Shown: positions 25,864-35,142 of the stretch, one piece after another | Layout of the letters: every line of letters starts with the position of its first letter | Numbering within the stretch: position 1 is the stretch's first letter | Source: JBKPCD01 sp046727175 | Lineage (GTDB): Bacteria > Acidobacteriota > Vicinamibacteria > Vicinamibacterales > 2-12-FULL-66-21 | Direction: 5' to 3' | Length of the DNA: 64,000 bases | NCBI GenBank assembly: GCA_046727175.1 | Contig: JBKPCD010000037.1 | Location: 1-64,000 of the forward strand | The notes under the pieces: generated by a model | Told to the model about the DNA's origin: nothing | The model's database searches: none | The model's input: the letters and a program-made list of their open reading frames with translations, nothing else | Made by a program: the position numbers and the translations under genes

Positions 25864-25883
25864 AACCGAGTTCGAACTCGGTT
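25864..25883. repeat. Perfect 20-bp palindrome
   Basis: AACCGAGTTCGAACTCGGTT reads identically on both strands with no loop. It lies 18 bp after the HNH stop codon. It could be a binding site, a recombination site or part of a transcription terminator; no T-run follows. Confidence 0.6.
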
Positions 25884-26119
25884 CGAACCGGGTGTGCTCA
25901 CCAATCGCGATCGAATGTTACTTGGCACGCCTGACGAACTTCGTGCAGAGGGCGGCGTGCGTGCCTCGTCGCACGCTCAGCCGCGAAATGGAGAAGGGCT
26001 GATTTCCACCCGTCGGCGAGTGAAGCGCACGTTCCAGTTAGAAGTAACTCGCGACAAACATCGACCATGCGGTTTTCGCGATAATTGTCGCAGCTTCGAA
26101 CGCTGCGGATGACCGCTAT

Positions 26120-26640
26120 CAGTCGTCTCGCCATGACCTGAGAGGATGGCGGCTCGGCGGCGCAACTCGATGGAGCAGGTCCAGTAACTGGGGTCGCCGG
26201 GCGGACCCGGTGAATGAGTACCTTTCCCGCTTTCATTGTCTCTGTCGTCGTGCCGTGTGCGAAGACGAGATACGACTGCCCCCAGCTCGAAGCCGAAGTC
26301 ACAGCTCGAGGACCGCAGCAGCCCATCTGAGGTAGCCTCAGCGCCCGTAGACATAACAGTTTCCTTCCCAAGGTCTCCTTTCCAGACGGACTCGACGCGA
26401 AATCGAACCATCAGCGCGTTCATCGCGAGTGCCTCGCCCACGAAGACCGTGAGAGCTGCATTCAGATCGCTTCGAGGTCTCCCATCAGTTGGGCCGCGGT
26501 TGGAACTTCCGGACGACCAACGCACACGCAGGCGAAGACGTTCTCGGCGACACCGAGACCGCACGCCCCCGCCAGGACGACCACGCGCGAGCGACCGCCT
26601 CAGGCGGCAAAACGTCAGTTGCTCGACGTCCCATTGACGA
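26120..26640 (-). pseudogene. Decayed gene for a small secreted TIMP-like protein
   Basis: Three frames of the minus strand must be joined. The first gives VVVLAGACGLGVAENVFACV and the cysteine pair CVCVGRPEVPTAAQL. The second gives NAALTVFVGEALAMN, VRFRVESVWKGDLGKE and SSSCDFGFELG. A third gives QSYLVFAHGTTTETM and, near the end, a Cys-containing CSIELRRRAAIL. The order Cys-x-Cys, F-VGE, V-F-V--VWKG, C-F--G--YLVFA and a final C is that of small secreted proteins with a TIMP-like OB fold. At least two frameshifts indicate a dead gene. Family assignment is by pattern only. Confidence 0.45.
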
Positions 26641-26674
26641 TGGACCATTTGCGTACGCGAGAACTGGCCGAAGT

Positions 26675-27112
26675 TTACTCGTAGTGCAGCGCGGCAACCG
26701 GATCCAGGTTCGCAGCGCGCGCGGCGGGATACAAGCCGAACACGAGTCCGATCGCGACCGACACGAAGAACGCCAGTACGATCGAGGTCGTCGTCACGAT
26801 CGTCGACCAGCCGGCGAAGTAGCCAATCAACTGGGACAATCCGACCCCGACGAGCACGCCGATGATGCCGCCGGCAAGCGAGATGATTGTCGTCTCGATC
26901 AGGAACTGGCGGATCACGTCGCGCTTCCGCGCGCCAATCGCGCGGCGGACGCCGATCTCGCGCGTCCGCTCCATCACACTGGCGAGCATGATGTTCATGA
27001 TGCCGATCCCGCCGAGCAGCGCGATCGACGCGATTGCCACCATGACCATTTCGAAGATGCGCTGCGTACGACGCTGCTGCGCAAGCAGCTCCGCGGGCGA
27101 CACGAATCGAAG
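26675..27112 (-). pseudogene. Duplicated 3' fragment of the macB-like permease gene
   Basis: About 440 bp encode SPAELLAQQRRTQRIFEMVM through ANLDPVAALHYE and stop, nearly identical to the last 145 residues of the permease at 35143-36438 and about 90% alike at DNA level by eye. One Val codon of ISLLVGGIG is deleted (IALLGGIG). There is no N-terminal half, no periplasmic domain and no obvious start with a ribosome-binding site. The fragment abuts the 3' end of the TonB receptor gene; GGCCGAAGTT flanks it at 26666-26675 and 27132-27141. Confidence 0.8.
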
Positions 27113-27126
27113 AATCCCCCATGCGA

Positions 27127-29898
27127 TCAACGGCCGAAGTTCAACCTCACGCCGAACATCGCGCGGCGTGGATCAACGAATGCGCTGGGCTGGCCGAAGG
27201 TTGGACTGAAGAAATTGTCTGTCGCAAGGCGCTCTTCAGCGATGTCGTCGAGTGCATTGAGTACGTCGAAGAGCAGTTCAATCCGCGTGGCACTGATGGC
27301 GAACGTCCTCGATACACGTAGATCGACGAGCGTCTGTGATGACAGCCGGCGTGACCCGCGTGGCTCGAGCAGGATGCGCTGGTCGCCCTGCGGCAGCCCG
27401 ACTTGTGCGGTCGCGGCCCACGGTTTGCCGCTGATGTGCTGCATGTTGGCGGCAACCACGAGTCCCATCCATGGCACGTCGACGCTGCCCATGCCACGCA
27501 GCATGTGCGGTCGATCGTTGGGCAGGCGGCCCTGCGCGTTCGTGAGACTGTTCGGGTCCTGCCCAAACGTCAGGTACGGCGAGCCAGCAATCGTACTTAC
27601 CTGCGAGTCGGCGGCCGTGGCGCCGCTCGACACCTGCAGCCCCGACGCTCTCGAGAACGTATAGGATCCAAATGCCTGCCAGCCGTTGGACCGACGCTTC
27701 TCAGCAGCCATCACCAGGCCGTTGTACGATAGCGAGTACCCCGCGGGGTTCGTCAGCAGAAAGCGCCGATCGGCCGTAGAGTTGATGATGACGAAGACCG
27801 GGAGTGTGCGGCCATCCGGCAACGACCGCGTCTCCTCACGATATTGGCCGCCGACATCCGTCCATCCGATGAAGTTGCCGCCAACCTTGCGGATGTAGGC
27901 CATCGCAACCGCGAGTCTGCGTCCGACCTCCCGGTCCACGCCAATCGAGCATTCGTCCGTGCGTGGTGCAGCTATGTTCGGATCCAGTCGCAGGTTTCTC
28001 TTGGGATCGACCACCGAAACAAGCGTTGTGTAGCCACCAGTTGCAGGATCGAACGCGGTGGTCGTCGTTGGCGCAGCCGCCGGATGGAACGGGGCGAGTT
28101 CACCGGTCAACACGCCCTGGTTGAATCTCCCATAGCTCGCCCGCAGCATCGTTCGGCCGTTCTTCGTGAGCTTGAGGGTCAGACCCAGGCGCGGCGAGAA
28201 CACGTTCCACGTGTACAGCGTGCCAAGCCCGCGGACCGTGTCGTCAGTCTCCCTTCCGTATGCATCGATGACCGGCAGGTCCTGACTGATCGCGCGCCCG
28301 TGGTCGAAACGCAGGCCCGCGTTGATGGTCAGCGAATTGCCGACAGTAATGGCATCGCTCACAAAGCCGGCTGCGGTAACGAACTGACCACCTGCGATCG
28401 AGGGATCGCTCGAGATTGCTTGATACGGCCGACCGGCGTTGTCGACGAACCTGACGCCGGTCGGGATGATCGTCGACAGGTGGTGCTCGCCTTTTTCCAG
28501 TTGCCCGCCAACCCTCCAGTGGTGATCGGCGCCCAGCAGGTCGGGACGATAATGATTGAGCGTCGCCTTCGCGGTCGTACGAATGAGAGTGAGCGCGCCA
28601 AACGTTGGGGGTGCGTCGCTGAAAACACCGGTCACGCGATCGGACCGGCCTGGTGTCGTCACGCTGCCGGTGCTCGGGTCGTCCTTGCGATCGAAGACGA
28701 ACCGGCCGACGCGCACGTCCCATACAGTGTTGGACGACAGCGTGTGTGTCAGGTGGCCGAAGGTCACCGCCGGCACTGATGCATGTCGGCGCTGCGTCGT
28801 CTCGAAGGGCCTCACGAAAGTCGGAAGCTCGGGGTTGACCCAGAACTCGTCGTGGAAGCTTTGAATCAACTGCAAGCCTGATGCAACACGCCACGTCAGC
28901 TTCGTGAAGATCTTGTCCTGCTCGTAGGTCCGCGGGGACGCGGGGTCCGTTCCAGGCTGACTGTCGTAATCGCGCAGGTGCTGATATCCCGCGAAGAACC
29001 ACAACCGTTCCCTGACAACGGGGCCGCCGAGGTTCGTCGTCAGGTCCCGATATTTGACGCGCTCGTAGCCGCTCGTCCGACGATCAGGGCCGGCATACAC
29101 GAGTTGCTTCGGCTGACTCGTCAACGCGGCAGTCTGCCCGTAGTACGAGGCGTCGTACAGAAAACGATTGCCCCCCTGCCGGGTGATCACGTTGACCACG
29201 GCCCCCTGCATGTTGCCGAACTCGGCCGACGCACCGACCGACTGCACCTGCACTTCCTGGATGAAATCGACTCCGGGCTCGGATCGGGCCTCGCCGCTGC
29301 ACGGACAGGTGAAGTTCGTTCCGTCGATGAGAAACGTGTTCTCGTTGGTGCCGGAGCCGAACGCGGAGACGCTGTTGGTCGACATGCTCCCCGGAGATGT
29401 GGGCGAGACGCCGGGGGCGGCCCTTATCAAATCGAACATGCTGAAGCGGCGCGTAGGGATCGACTTGAGATCCTCGGGGCCAAACCGCGTCCCGAATCCA
29501 CTGTCGCGCGCCTCGATACGGGAACCTGCGCCTTCCACCACTACCGATTCCGCGATGTCCTCGAGGTTGAGAACCACGGTCCGTTCGACCGTGGCGCCGA
29601 TCCCGATCCGGATGTCCTCGACGTGGTATCCCTTGAATCCCTTGACCTCGATGTCGAGTGCGTACTGACCCGGAGGCAGCGAGGGGAATCGCAACTGGCC
29701 CTTTTCGTTCGTCCTCAGGATCTGCGGTCCGCCAATCAGCGCGGGCGAGCTGACGCGCACGATCGCGCCGGGGAGAACGCCGCCTTGCGCGTCTTTGACG
29801 GTTCCGATCAGCGCGCCGCTCAGCGGCTGGGCAGCTGCGTGGGCCTGCACCAGGCAGGCGGTGGCAAGGCCGAGAGCGAACGTCAACAGTCTGCGCAT
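27127..29898 (-). CDS. TonB-dependent receptor with carboxypeptidase-regulatory domain (Oar-like)
   Basis: The ATG at 29898 has a strong ribosome-binding site (gaggag) and opens a signal peptide (MRRLLTFALGLATACLVQAHAAA); this gives 923 residues. A carboxypeptidase-regulatory-like beta-sandwich follows (GALIGTVKDAQGGVLPGAIV, residues about 27-110). Then come a plug domain (SMFDLIRAAPGVSP, ENTFLIDGTNFTCPC, GAVVNVITRQGGNRF) and a long barrel ending in VRLNFGR. Such receptors import large ligands across the outer membrane with TonB energy; in acidobacteria they are numerous and mostly of unknown ligand. No SusD partner is present. Confidence 0.9.
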   Translation of the reverse strand: MRRLLTFALGLATACLVQAHAAAQPLSGALIGTVKDAQGGVLPGAIVRVSSPALIGGPQILRTNEKGQLRFPSLPPGQYALDIEVKGFKGYHVEDIRIGIGATVERTVVLNLEDIAESVVVEGAGSRIEARDSGFGTRFGPEDLKSIPTRRFSMFDLIRAAPGVSPTSPGSMSTNSVSAFGSGTNENTFLIDGTNFTCPCSGEARSEPGVDFIQEVQVQSVGASAEFGNMQGAVVNVITRQGGNRFLYDASYYGQTAALTSQPKQLVYAGPDRRTSGYERVKYRDLTTNLGGPVVRERLWFFAGYQHLRDYDSQPGTDPASPRTYEQDKIFTKLTWRVASGLQLIQSFHDEFWVNPELPTFVRPFETTQRRHASVPAVTFGHLTHTLSSNTVWDVRVGRFVFDRKDDPSTGSVTTPGRSDRVTGVFSDAPPTFGALTLIRTTAKATLNHYRPDLLGADHHWRVGGQLEKGEHHLSTIIPTGVRFVDNAGRPYQAISSDPSIAGGQFVTAAGFVSDAITVGNSLTINAGLRFDHGRAISQDLPVIDAYGRETDDTVRGLGTLYTWNVFSPRLGLTLKLTKNGRTMLRASYGRFNQGVLTGELAPFHPAAAPTTTTAFDPATGGYTTLVSVVDPKRNLRLDPNIAAPRTDECSIGVDREVGRRLAVAMAYIRKVGGNFIGWTDVGGQYREETRSLPDGRTLPVFVIINSTADRRFLLTNPAGYSLSYNGLVMAAEKRRSNGWQAFGSYTFSRASGLQVSSGATAADSQVSTIAGSPYLTFGQDPNSLTNAQGRLPNDRPHMLRGMGSVDVPWMGLVVAANMQHISGKPWAATAQVGLPQGDQRILLEPRGSRRLSSQTLVDLRVSRTFAISATRIELLFDVLNALDDIAEERLATDNFFSPTFGQPSAFVDPRRAMFGVRLNFGR

Positions 29899-29930
29899 GG
29901 TGCAACTCCTCTCATCCTGCTGCGCATACC

Positions 29931-29962
29931 ACGGCTGCCAAACGCATATAACGGCTGCCAAA
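29931..29962. promoter_or_regulatory. Two 12-bp direct repeats upstream of the TonB receptor
   Basis: ACGGCTGCCAAA occurs at 29931-29942 and again at 29951-29962, a 20-bp period (two helical turns), 33-64 bp upstream of the receptor start. This placement in the promoter suggests a regulator site. Confidence 0.5.
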
Positions 29963-30004
29963 AATCAATCGGACGTCCGTATCCCGGCGTGTGAGACCCG
30001 GATT

Positions 30005-31366
30005 CTACTCTCGAACGCGATCAGGCGGGCAGGCCTCTCGCCCATGGTCACGACATCGCAGCGGTTGCATCGCATGCGAATTGACGTAGTTGGCGACCGC
30101 TTCGCCCACGCCGTCGCTGGCTGCGATAGTGCTCGGGTAGTGCATCCCACCCCAGACCCGCGCGTCGTTTCCGTCACTCCGCGCCTGCGAGATGCTGGTG
30201 TACGTCCGATTCGGGAGGTCGACGCCGGACGCTCTCGTTGTCAGGGTGAACGTCTGCGCGTCGTCGAACTGGCTAAGGAGTACGGTGGCGGCCGCACCAT
30301 TTTGGCTTGGATGGCCGGCGGGATACTCCGGGTGGCATGGCGTGCTGACGAGCGGTAGCCAGTCCGGATCCGGCGCCGTCAGCGGATTGCCGTCCGTGTC
30401 GGCCAGTGGAATCGAAGTCACCGGCCGCCACGTCACTTCGAATTCGTTGCGGCCGTAGGCCAGCTTGGCGGTCCACGTGGTAAACGCCGTGTCGGCCATC
30501 GCAATGTTCAGCACGGCGAGCAATCGATTGGAGTCGGACAACGACATGTGGTGGGCGCGGGCCATCTGGTTGGCCGCCTGGTTCCAGTGCACGCTGGCGT
30601 TTCCCTCCCAGAACGGCGCGAGCGCAGTCTGGTCGTCCGTGCGGGTCGATCCCGTCTTTCGACCGAGCGCCTTGACGCTGTTGAAATCGTCCGTATACGT
30701 GGAGCTGGCCAGACCTCGCGGTGGTCCAGGGTCGAACTGGGTCGTGCTGGCCACGACGAACGGCGCGGTGAATGCCAACCCGAAGCCCGTCATCGCGACG
30801 CATGACCCTCCCGTCGGCCGCCACTGGCCGACCGCTGTTCCGCCGGCAAACGACCCGTTCGGACTGTTGAACCCATCGGTCGCGCGCCAGGCCAGCACTG
30901 CCGTCGCTACCTCCGTTCCCCAGGCGATCCCGCGTTCGCGGGATTGGCCACCGTCGCCGCCATCGTCGCTCAACGCGGCCAGCGCCGCTTCGTAGCGTTC
31001 GTCGAGTGCCGCGCGTTGGGACGACGACAAGGACGGGAAGACCCCAACCAGCGTGGTGTAGGCCGCAGCGATGATCGCGGCTCGGCGCGAGGCGCCTGGA
31101 GGTGCGCTCCCTTGGACATAGATTGGTGTGTACCGTCGCTTGATGCCGTTGTACGCATCGAACATCGCGGTGTGAACGATCGCCCCCAGCCGTTGACTCG
31201 AGGAATTTGGGGTATTCGTGACAATGAGCGTGTCGATGAAGATCTGATTCCACTCGAGTACCTGGTTGGGGTGGTCGTCCGATCCGCCACTGACAGCGGG
31301 TGACGTCACGTTGAACGCCGCGGCCATCACCACAGCGAAAAGCCGTCTTGACAGGTTTGCTTTCAT
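30005..31366 (-). CDS. Secreted PAP2-superfamily protein, vanadium haloperoxidase-like
   Basis: The ATG at 31366 (ggaggga upstream) gives 453 residues with a signal peptide (to about residue 27). The protein is all-helical, like vanadium-dependent haloperoxidases: QRLGAIVHTAMFDAYNGIKR near the N-terminus, EFEVTWRPVTSI for the Arg of the KxxxxxxRP-type motif, HPEYPAGHPSQNGA for PSGH, and ARVWGGMHYPS for the final R-x5-H. These residues bind vanadate or phosphate. It may oxidise halides or hydrolyse a phosphate ester; the first motif is atypical, so enzymatic activity is uncertain. Confidence 0.85.
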   Translation of the reverse strand: MKANLSRRLFAVVMAAAFNVTSPAVSGGSDDHPNQVLEWNQIFIDTLIVTNTPNSSSQRLGAIVHTAMFDAYNGIKRRYTPIYVQGSAPPGASRRAAIIAAAYTTLVGVFPSLSSSQRAALDERYEAALAALSDDGGDGGQSRERGIAWGTEVATAVLAWRATDGFNSPNGSFAGGTAVGQWRPTGGSCVAMTGFGLAFTAPFVVASTTQFDPGPPRGLASSTYTDDFNSVKALGRKTGSTRTDDQTALAPFWEGNASVHWNQAANQMARAHHMSLSDSNRLLAVLNIAMADTAFTTWTAKLAYGRNEFEVTWRPVTSIPLADTDGNPLTAPDPDWLPLVSTPCHPEYPAGHPSQNGAAATVLLSQFDDAQTFTLTTRASGVDLPNRTYTSISQARSDGNDARVWGGMHYPSTIAASDGVGEAVANYVNSHAMQPLRCRDHGREACPPDRVRE

Positions 31367-31517
31367 CGTGCATTCCCTCCGCGGCCGCCTCACAAGCGGT
31401 GCCGCACACTGGAATGCGCGAATATCCGTTTGGAGGGTGAACGCGGTCAGAATCACTGGGCCAAGATCGCTTCACGCGGGCGGTTCGCAATGAGCGATAA
31501 TTTCGCCGGCCGGACTC

Positions 31518-32093
31518 GTGGCAACACCCTCACCTGGGGCCGTCACGGAGCTACTGCGGGCATGGAGTGACGGCGACGATGCGGCTCTCGAACAGCTGAT
31601 GCCGCTCATGGAGGCGGAGTTGCGCCGCCTCGCGCGCGGGTATATGGGCCGGGAGCGCCGTGGACACACGCTGCAAACCTCGGCGTTGGTGAACGAGGCC
31701 TTCATGCGCTTGACCGACGCCCGGCAGGTCCGATGGCAGGACCGTGCGCACTTTCTCGGCATCTCCGCACGCCTGATGCGACGCGTCCTCGTCGATTACG
31801 CCCGGCGACGGGGCTTCCACAAACGGGGCGGCGGCGCACATCGGGTGACGCTGCACGAAGGGCTCGTCACGTCGCCAGATCCGGCATTCGACGTGGTGTC
31901 GTTGGATCGCGCATTACAAGCATTGGAGAAGGCCGACGCTCGGAAGAGCCAGATCGTCGAGTTACGCTTCTTTGGCGGCTTGAGCGTAGAGGAAACCGCG
32001 CAGGTGCTCCATGTATCGCCCGACACAGTCAAGCGTGATTGGCGGTTGGCGAAACTCTGGCTCCTTCGCGAGCTCGAAGGGGAAACACCATGA
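31518..32093 (+). CDS. ECF-type RNA polymerase sigma factor
   Basis: A 191-residue ECF sigma factor starting with GTG at 31518. Region 2 has LEQLMPLMEAELRRLARGYM and TSALVNEAFMRL. A GFHKRGGGAHRV linker follows, and region 4 has IVELRFFGGLSVEETAQVLH then VSPDTVKRDWRLAKLWLLRE. It belongs to the group linked to Ser/Thr kinases in Acidobacteria and Planctomycetes. Its stop overlaps the kinase start by 4 bp (ATGA), so the two are co-translated; the kinase is the likely activator. Target genes are unknown; the divergent haloperoxidase-like gene is a candidate. Confidence 0.9.
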   Translation: MATPSPGAVTELLRAWSDGDDAALEQLMPLMEAELRRLARGYMGRERRGHTLQTSALVNEAFMRLTDARQVRWQDRAHFLGISARLMRRVLVDYARRRGFHKRGGGAHRVTLHEGLVTSPDPAFDVVSLDRALQALEKADARKSQIVELRFFGGLSVEETAQVLHVSPDTVKRDWRLAKLWLLRELEGETP

Positions 32094-34969
32094 CGGACGC
32101 CGAGCGCCGACGGCGTATCGAGGACCTCTGCCACGCTGCACTTGACCAACAGATGCACGAGCGCTCCGCCTTCCTGGCTGCCGCCTGCGAGGATGACGAA
32201 GCGCTGCGGCACGAGGTCGAGAAGCTGCTGGCGCATGCGCAAACGGCAGAAGGTTTTCTCGCAACGCCCATCACCGTCGTAGCGGCGGAGATCTTCGACG
32301 GTGATCGAGCGTCACTCGTCGGCCGGAAAATCGGTGCGCACAAGATTCTTTCCCTTCTTGGTGCCGGCGGCATGGGCGACGTCTATCGCGCTCGCGACAC
32401 GAAGTTGGGCCGCGACGTGGCGATCAAGGTCCTGCCGGACCCGTTCCTTTCAATCTCCGGACGGCTGGCGCGCTTCGAGCTCGAGGCGCACGTGTTGGCC
32501 ACGCTGAACCATCCACATATTGCCGCGATTTACGGATTGGAAGAGGCCGACGGCATCCGTGGCCTCGTCCTGGAGCTCGTGGAGGGCCGGACACTCGGCG
32601 AGCACCTGGCGTCGAGGCCATTGCCGGTTCAAGAAGCCCTCCAGCTCGCGTGCGAGATCGCGGATGCAATCGAAGCAGCCCACGAGAAGGGCATCATCCA
32701 TCGCGACCTGAAGCCCGCGAACATCAAGATCACGCCGAACGGCACGATAAAGGTGCTCGATTTCGGGCTGGCAAAGGTGTTCGCGACAGAAGAGTTGCGG
32801 AACGACGCGCCGCGGATTGCGGTCGACCATTCTCGGGAAGGTGTGATTGCGGGCACAACCGCTTACATGAGTCCCGAGCAGGCCCGAGGGAAGACGGTCG
32901 ACAAACGAACAGACATCTGGGCCTTCGGTTGCGTGTTCTATGAAATGTTGACCGGCCGGCCGGCTTTTGGAGGCGAAACGCCTTCCGACACGGTCGCGGC
33001 GATCCTCGAACACGACCCGGATTGGAACGTTCTGTCTCCACAGACGCCGCCGAGTATCCGACGACTGATGCAACGCTGTCTCGAGAAGGATCCGAAGCGG
33101 CGTTTACGTGACATCGGCGATGCACGCCTCGAAATCGAGGAATCGCTCGATGCAGTCGTTGCGTCCGGGGGTTCCACCTCTGGACACGCGACTTCTGATC
33201 ATCGGGAAACGGCCCTCCGTCCGCCAGGACGACGCGGCTGGCCGGCAGCGGCGACAGGTGCGGCCGTGCTGTCGGTCGTCGTCATTGCGCTCACATGGGA
33301 GCTGCAGCGATCGGAGTACTTCTGGCGGAATCCGCTCGAAGGTGCAAAGGTCACGCGTTTAACGGATTTCGGGGGGGCGGAGCATCACGCCGCCATCTCG
33401 CGCGACGGGAAGTTCGTCGCCTTTCTGTCCGACCGTGATGGATCGTGGGACGCCTGGGTGACCCAGGTCGGGACCGATAATGTCTACAACCTCACCAAGG
33501 GCGGCGTCCGGGAGCTGCGGAACCCCGCAACGCGAGCGGTCGGTTTCTCGCCGGATGGCTCGCTCGTCGCCCTTTGGAGTCGCGTCCCGGCTAAAGGTTC
33601 CGTCGACGCCGGATGGGCAGTGCCAACGATGGGCGGCCCGGTCCAGCCGTACCTGAAAGGCGTGTCCGAGCTCGATTGGTCGCCTGACGGGACGCGCATC
33701 GTCTACCACCCGCCCGCGGAGGGAGATCCCTTATTCGTGACCGCACCCAACGAAAAAGTCGGCCACCAAATCTACGTGGCACGACCTGGCTTCCATAACC
33801 ATTTTCCCACCTGGTCGCATGACGGCGCGTTCATCTACTTCGTGCATGGCTTGCCGCTCGCTGAAAGCGACATCTGGCGCATTCGATCGGACGGCGGCAA
33901 GCCGGAGCGGCTGACATTTCATGATGCACGCGTGACCTTCCCGACGTTGTTGGACGACCGCACGCTGCTGTACCTTGCGATCGACGCCGACGGCTCCGGG
34001 CCCTGGATCTACGCCCTTGACGTCAACCGTCGAATACCCCACCGCATCAGCACGGGCCTCGAGCAGTACATGTCGCTGTCAGCAAGCGGCGATGGTCGTA
34101 GGGTCGTTGCGACTGTTTCACGCTCCGCCGAACAGCTCTGGCGCGTCGCGATTACCGACCGTGTCACCGACGAATCCCACACCTCGCCAATTTCACTCCC
34201 GACCGGCAGCGGTCTCTCGCCGAGAATCGGGCCTGGGTACATCGTTTATCGAGCCGCGAAAGCCGGCAGGGACACGCTCTGGAAGGTCGCAAGCGGCGCA
34301 GCACCGACAGAGTTGTGGAACGGTGTCAATGGACGCGCTGTCGCCGGAGCTGCCGTGGCGCCAGACGGTCAACGGCTCGCATTCACGGTGCAGGCGGGGC
34401 GACGGACGCAACTTTACCTGATGAACACCGACGGAACCGGCACCCAGCGGTTGGCGGAAGAGCTCGACGTGCGAGGAGCGCCCGCGTGGTCGCCGGATGG
34501 TCGATGGTTGGCGGTCGCCGCGAATCGAAGTGGTGAGCCTCACCTGTTCAAGATCCCTCTCGATGGAGGGGCTGCGGTGCCGCTGGTCAAGCGATACGCT
34601 ACCGATCCGACCTGGTCACCGAGCGGACAGTATCTCGTCTACTCCGGCGCAGACGTCGGCACGACATTTCCCGTTCTGGCCGTCGACGCCGATGGGACGC
34701 CCCGCGATTTGCCGAACCTGGTGCTCACGAGAGGCGCACGGCGTCTCGTCTTCCTACGCGAGGACACTCTCGTTGTGATGAAGGGGGACATCTCACATAA
34801 GGAGTTCTGGTCGGTCGATCTCAAGACCGGCCGCGAGCGGCAGCTCACGACACTTCGCCGCGGGTTTGTCGTCGGCGATTTTGACGTCTCGCCGGACGGT
34901 CGCGAAATCGTCTTCGATCGCACACGCGAAGAGTCGGATATCGTCCTCTTCGAATTGCTCGGTCGATGA
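32090..34969 (+). CDS. Membrane Ser/Thr protein kinase with TolB-like propeller
   Basis: A 959-residue Hanks-type kinase. The N-terminal 75 residues form a small helical region typical of sigma-linked kinases. The kinase domain follows with the glycine loop LGAGGMGDVYRAR (about 90-102), Lys113 in VAIKVLP, HRDLKPANIK (204-213; Asp206), DFGLAK (224) and SPEQARG (261). After a basic linker comes one membrane helix (about 383-404). A periplasmic TolB/WD40-like propeller then follows, with repeated SPDG-type motifs (ISRDGKFVAFLSDRDG, SPDGSLVALWS, WSPDGTRIVYHP, WSPDGRWLAVAA, VSPDGREIVFDR). The propeller may sense an external signal. Co-translated with the sigma factor. Confidence 0.92.
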   Translation: MTDAERRRRIEDLCHAALDQQMHERSAFLAAACEDDEALRHEVEKLLAHAQTAEGFLATPITVVAAEIFDGDRASLVGRKIGAHKILSLLGAGGMGDVYRARDTKLGRDVAIKVLPDPFLSISGRLARFELEAHVLATLNHPHIAAIYGLEEADGIRGLVLELVEGRTLGEHLASRPLPVQEALQLACEIADAIEAAHEKGIIHRDLKPANIKITPNGTIKVLDFGLAKVFATEELRNDAPRIAVDHSREGVIAGTTAYMSPEQARGKTVDKRTDIWAFGCVFYEMLTGRPAFGGETPSDTVAAILEHDPDWNVLSPQTPPSIRRLMQRCLEKDPKRRLRDIGDARLEIEESLDAVVASGGSTSGHATSDHRETALRPPGRRGWPAAATGAAVLSVVVIALTWELQRSEYFWRNPLEGAKVTRLTDFGGAEHHAAISRDGKFVAFLSDRDGSWDAWVTQVGTDNVYNLTKGGVRELRNPATRAVGFSPDGSLVALWSRVPAKGSVDAGWAVPTMGGPVQPYLKGVSELDWSPDGTRIVYHPPAEGDPLFVTAPNEKVGHQIYVARPGFHNHFPTWSHDGAFIYFVHGLPLAESDIWRIRSDGGKPERLTFHDARVTFPTLLDDRTLLYLAIDADGSGPWIYALDVNRRIPHRISTGLEQYMSLSASGDGRRVVATVSRSAEQLWRVAITDRVTDESHTSPISLPTGSGLSPRIGPGYIVYRAAKAGRDTLWKVASGAAPTELWNGVNGRAVAGAAVAPDGQRLAFTVQAGRRTQLYLMNTDGTGTQRLAEELDVRGAPAWSPDGRWLAVAANRSGEPHLFKIPLDGGAAVPLVKRYATDPTWSPSGQYLVYSGADVGTTFPVLAVDADGTPRDLPNLVLTRGARRLVFLREDTLVVMKGDISHKEFWSVDLKTGRERQLTTLRRGFVVGDFDVSPDGREIVFDRTREESDIVLFELLGR

Positions 34970-35048
34970 AGCGTTCATCCCGTTGTGATACTTCGTCGGC
35001 CTCGCCGGAGGCCCATCTTCTCAACGACAGGACAAGTTGCCTCGCGCC

Positions 35049-35138
35049 TCAGCGCGTCAGCAGCGCCTGCCAACCGACGACAACCACCATCGGCGACGCG
35101 CCCTCGTCGTAGACGAGCTCCTTCACGAGCCTGAACCG
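35049..35138 (-). pseudogene. Possible C-terminal remnant of a propeller or kinase-like protein
   Basis: The minus strand between the kinase gene and the macB-like gene reads VRFRLVKELVYDEGASPMVV followed by VVGWQALLTR and a stop at 35049-35051. The ending resembles the VVLNW-x-x-x-L tails of TolB-type kinases (compare VQNWLAELARRVP in the 15513 remnant). Only about 30 codons remain, immediately after the permease stop. The assignment is weak. Confidence 0.3.
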
Positions 35139-35142
35139 AACT

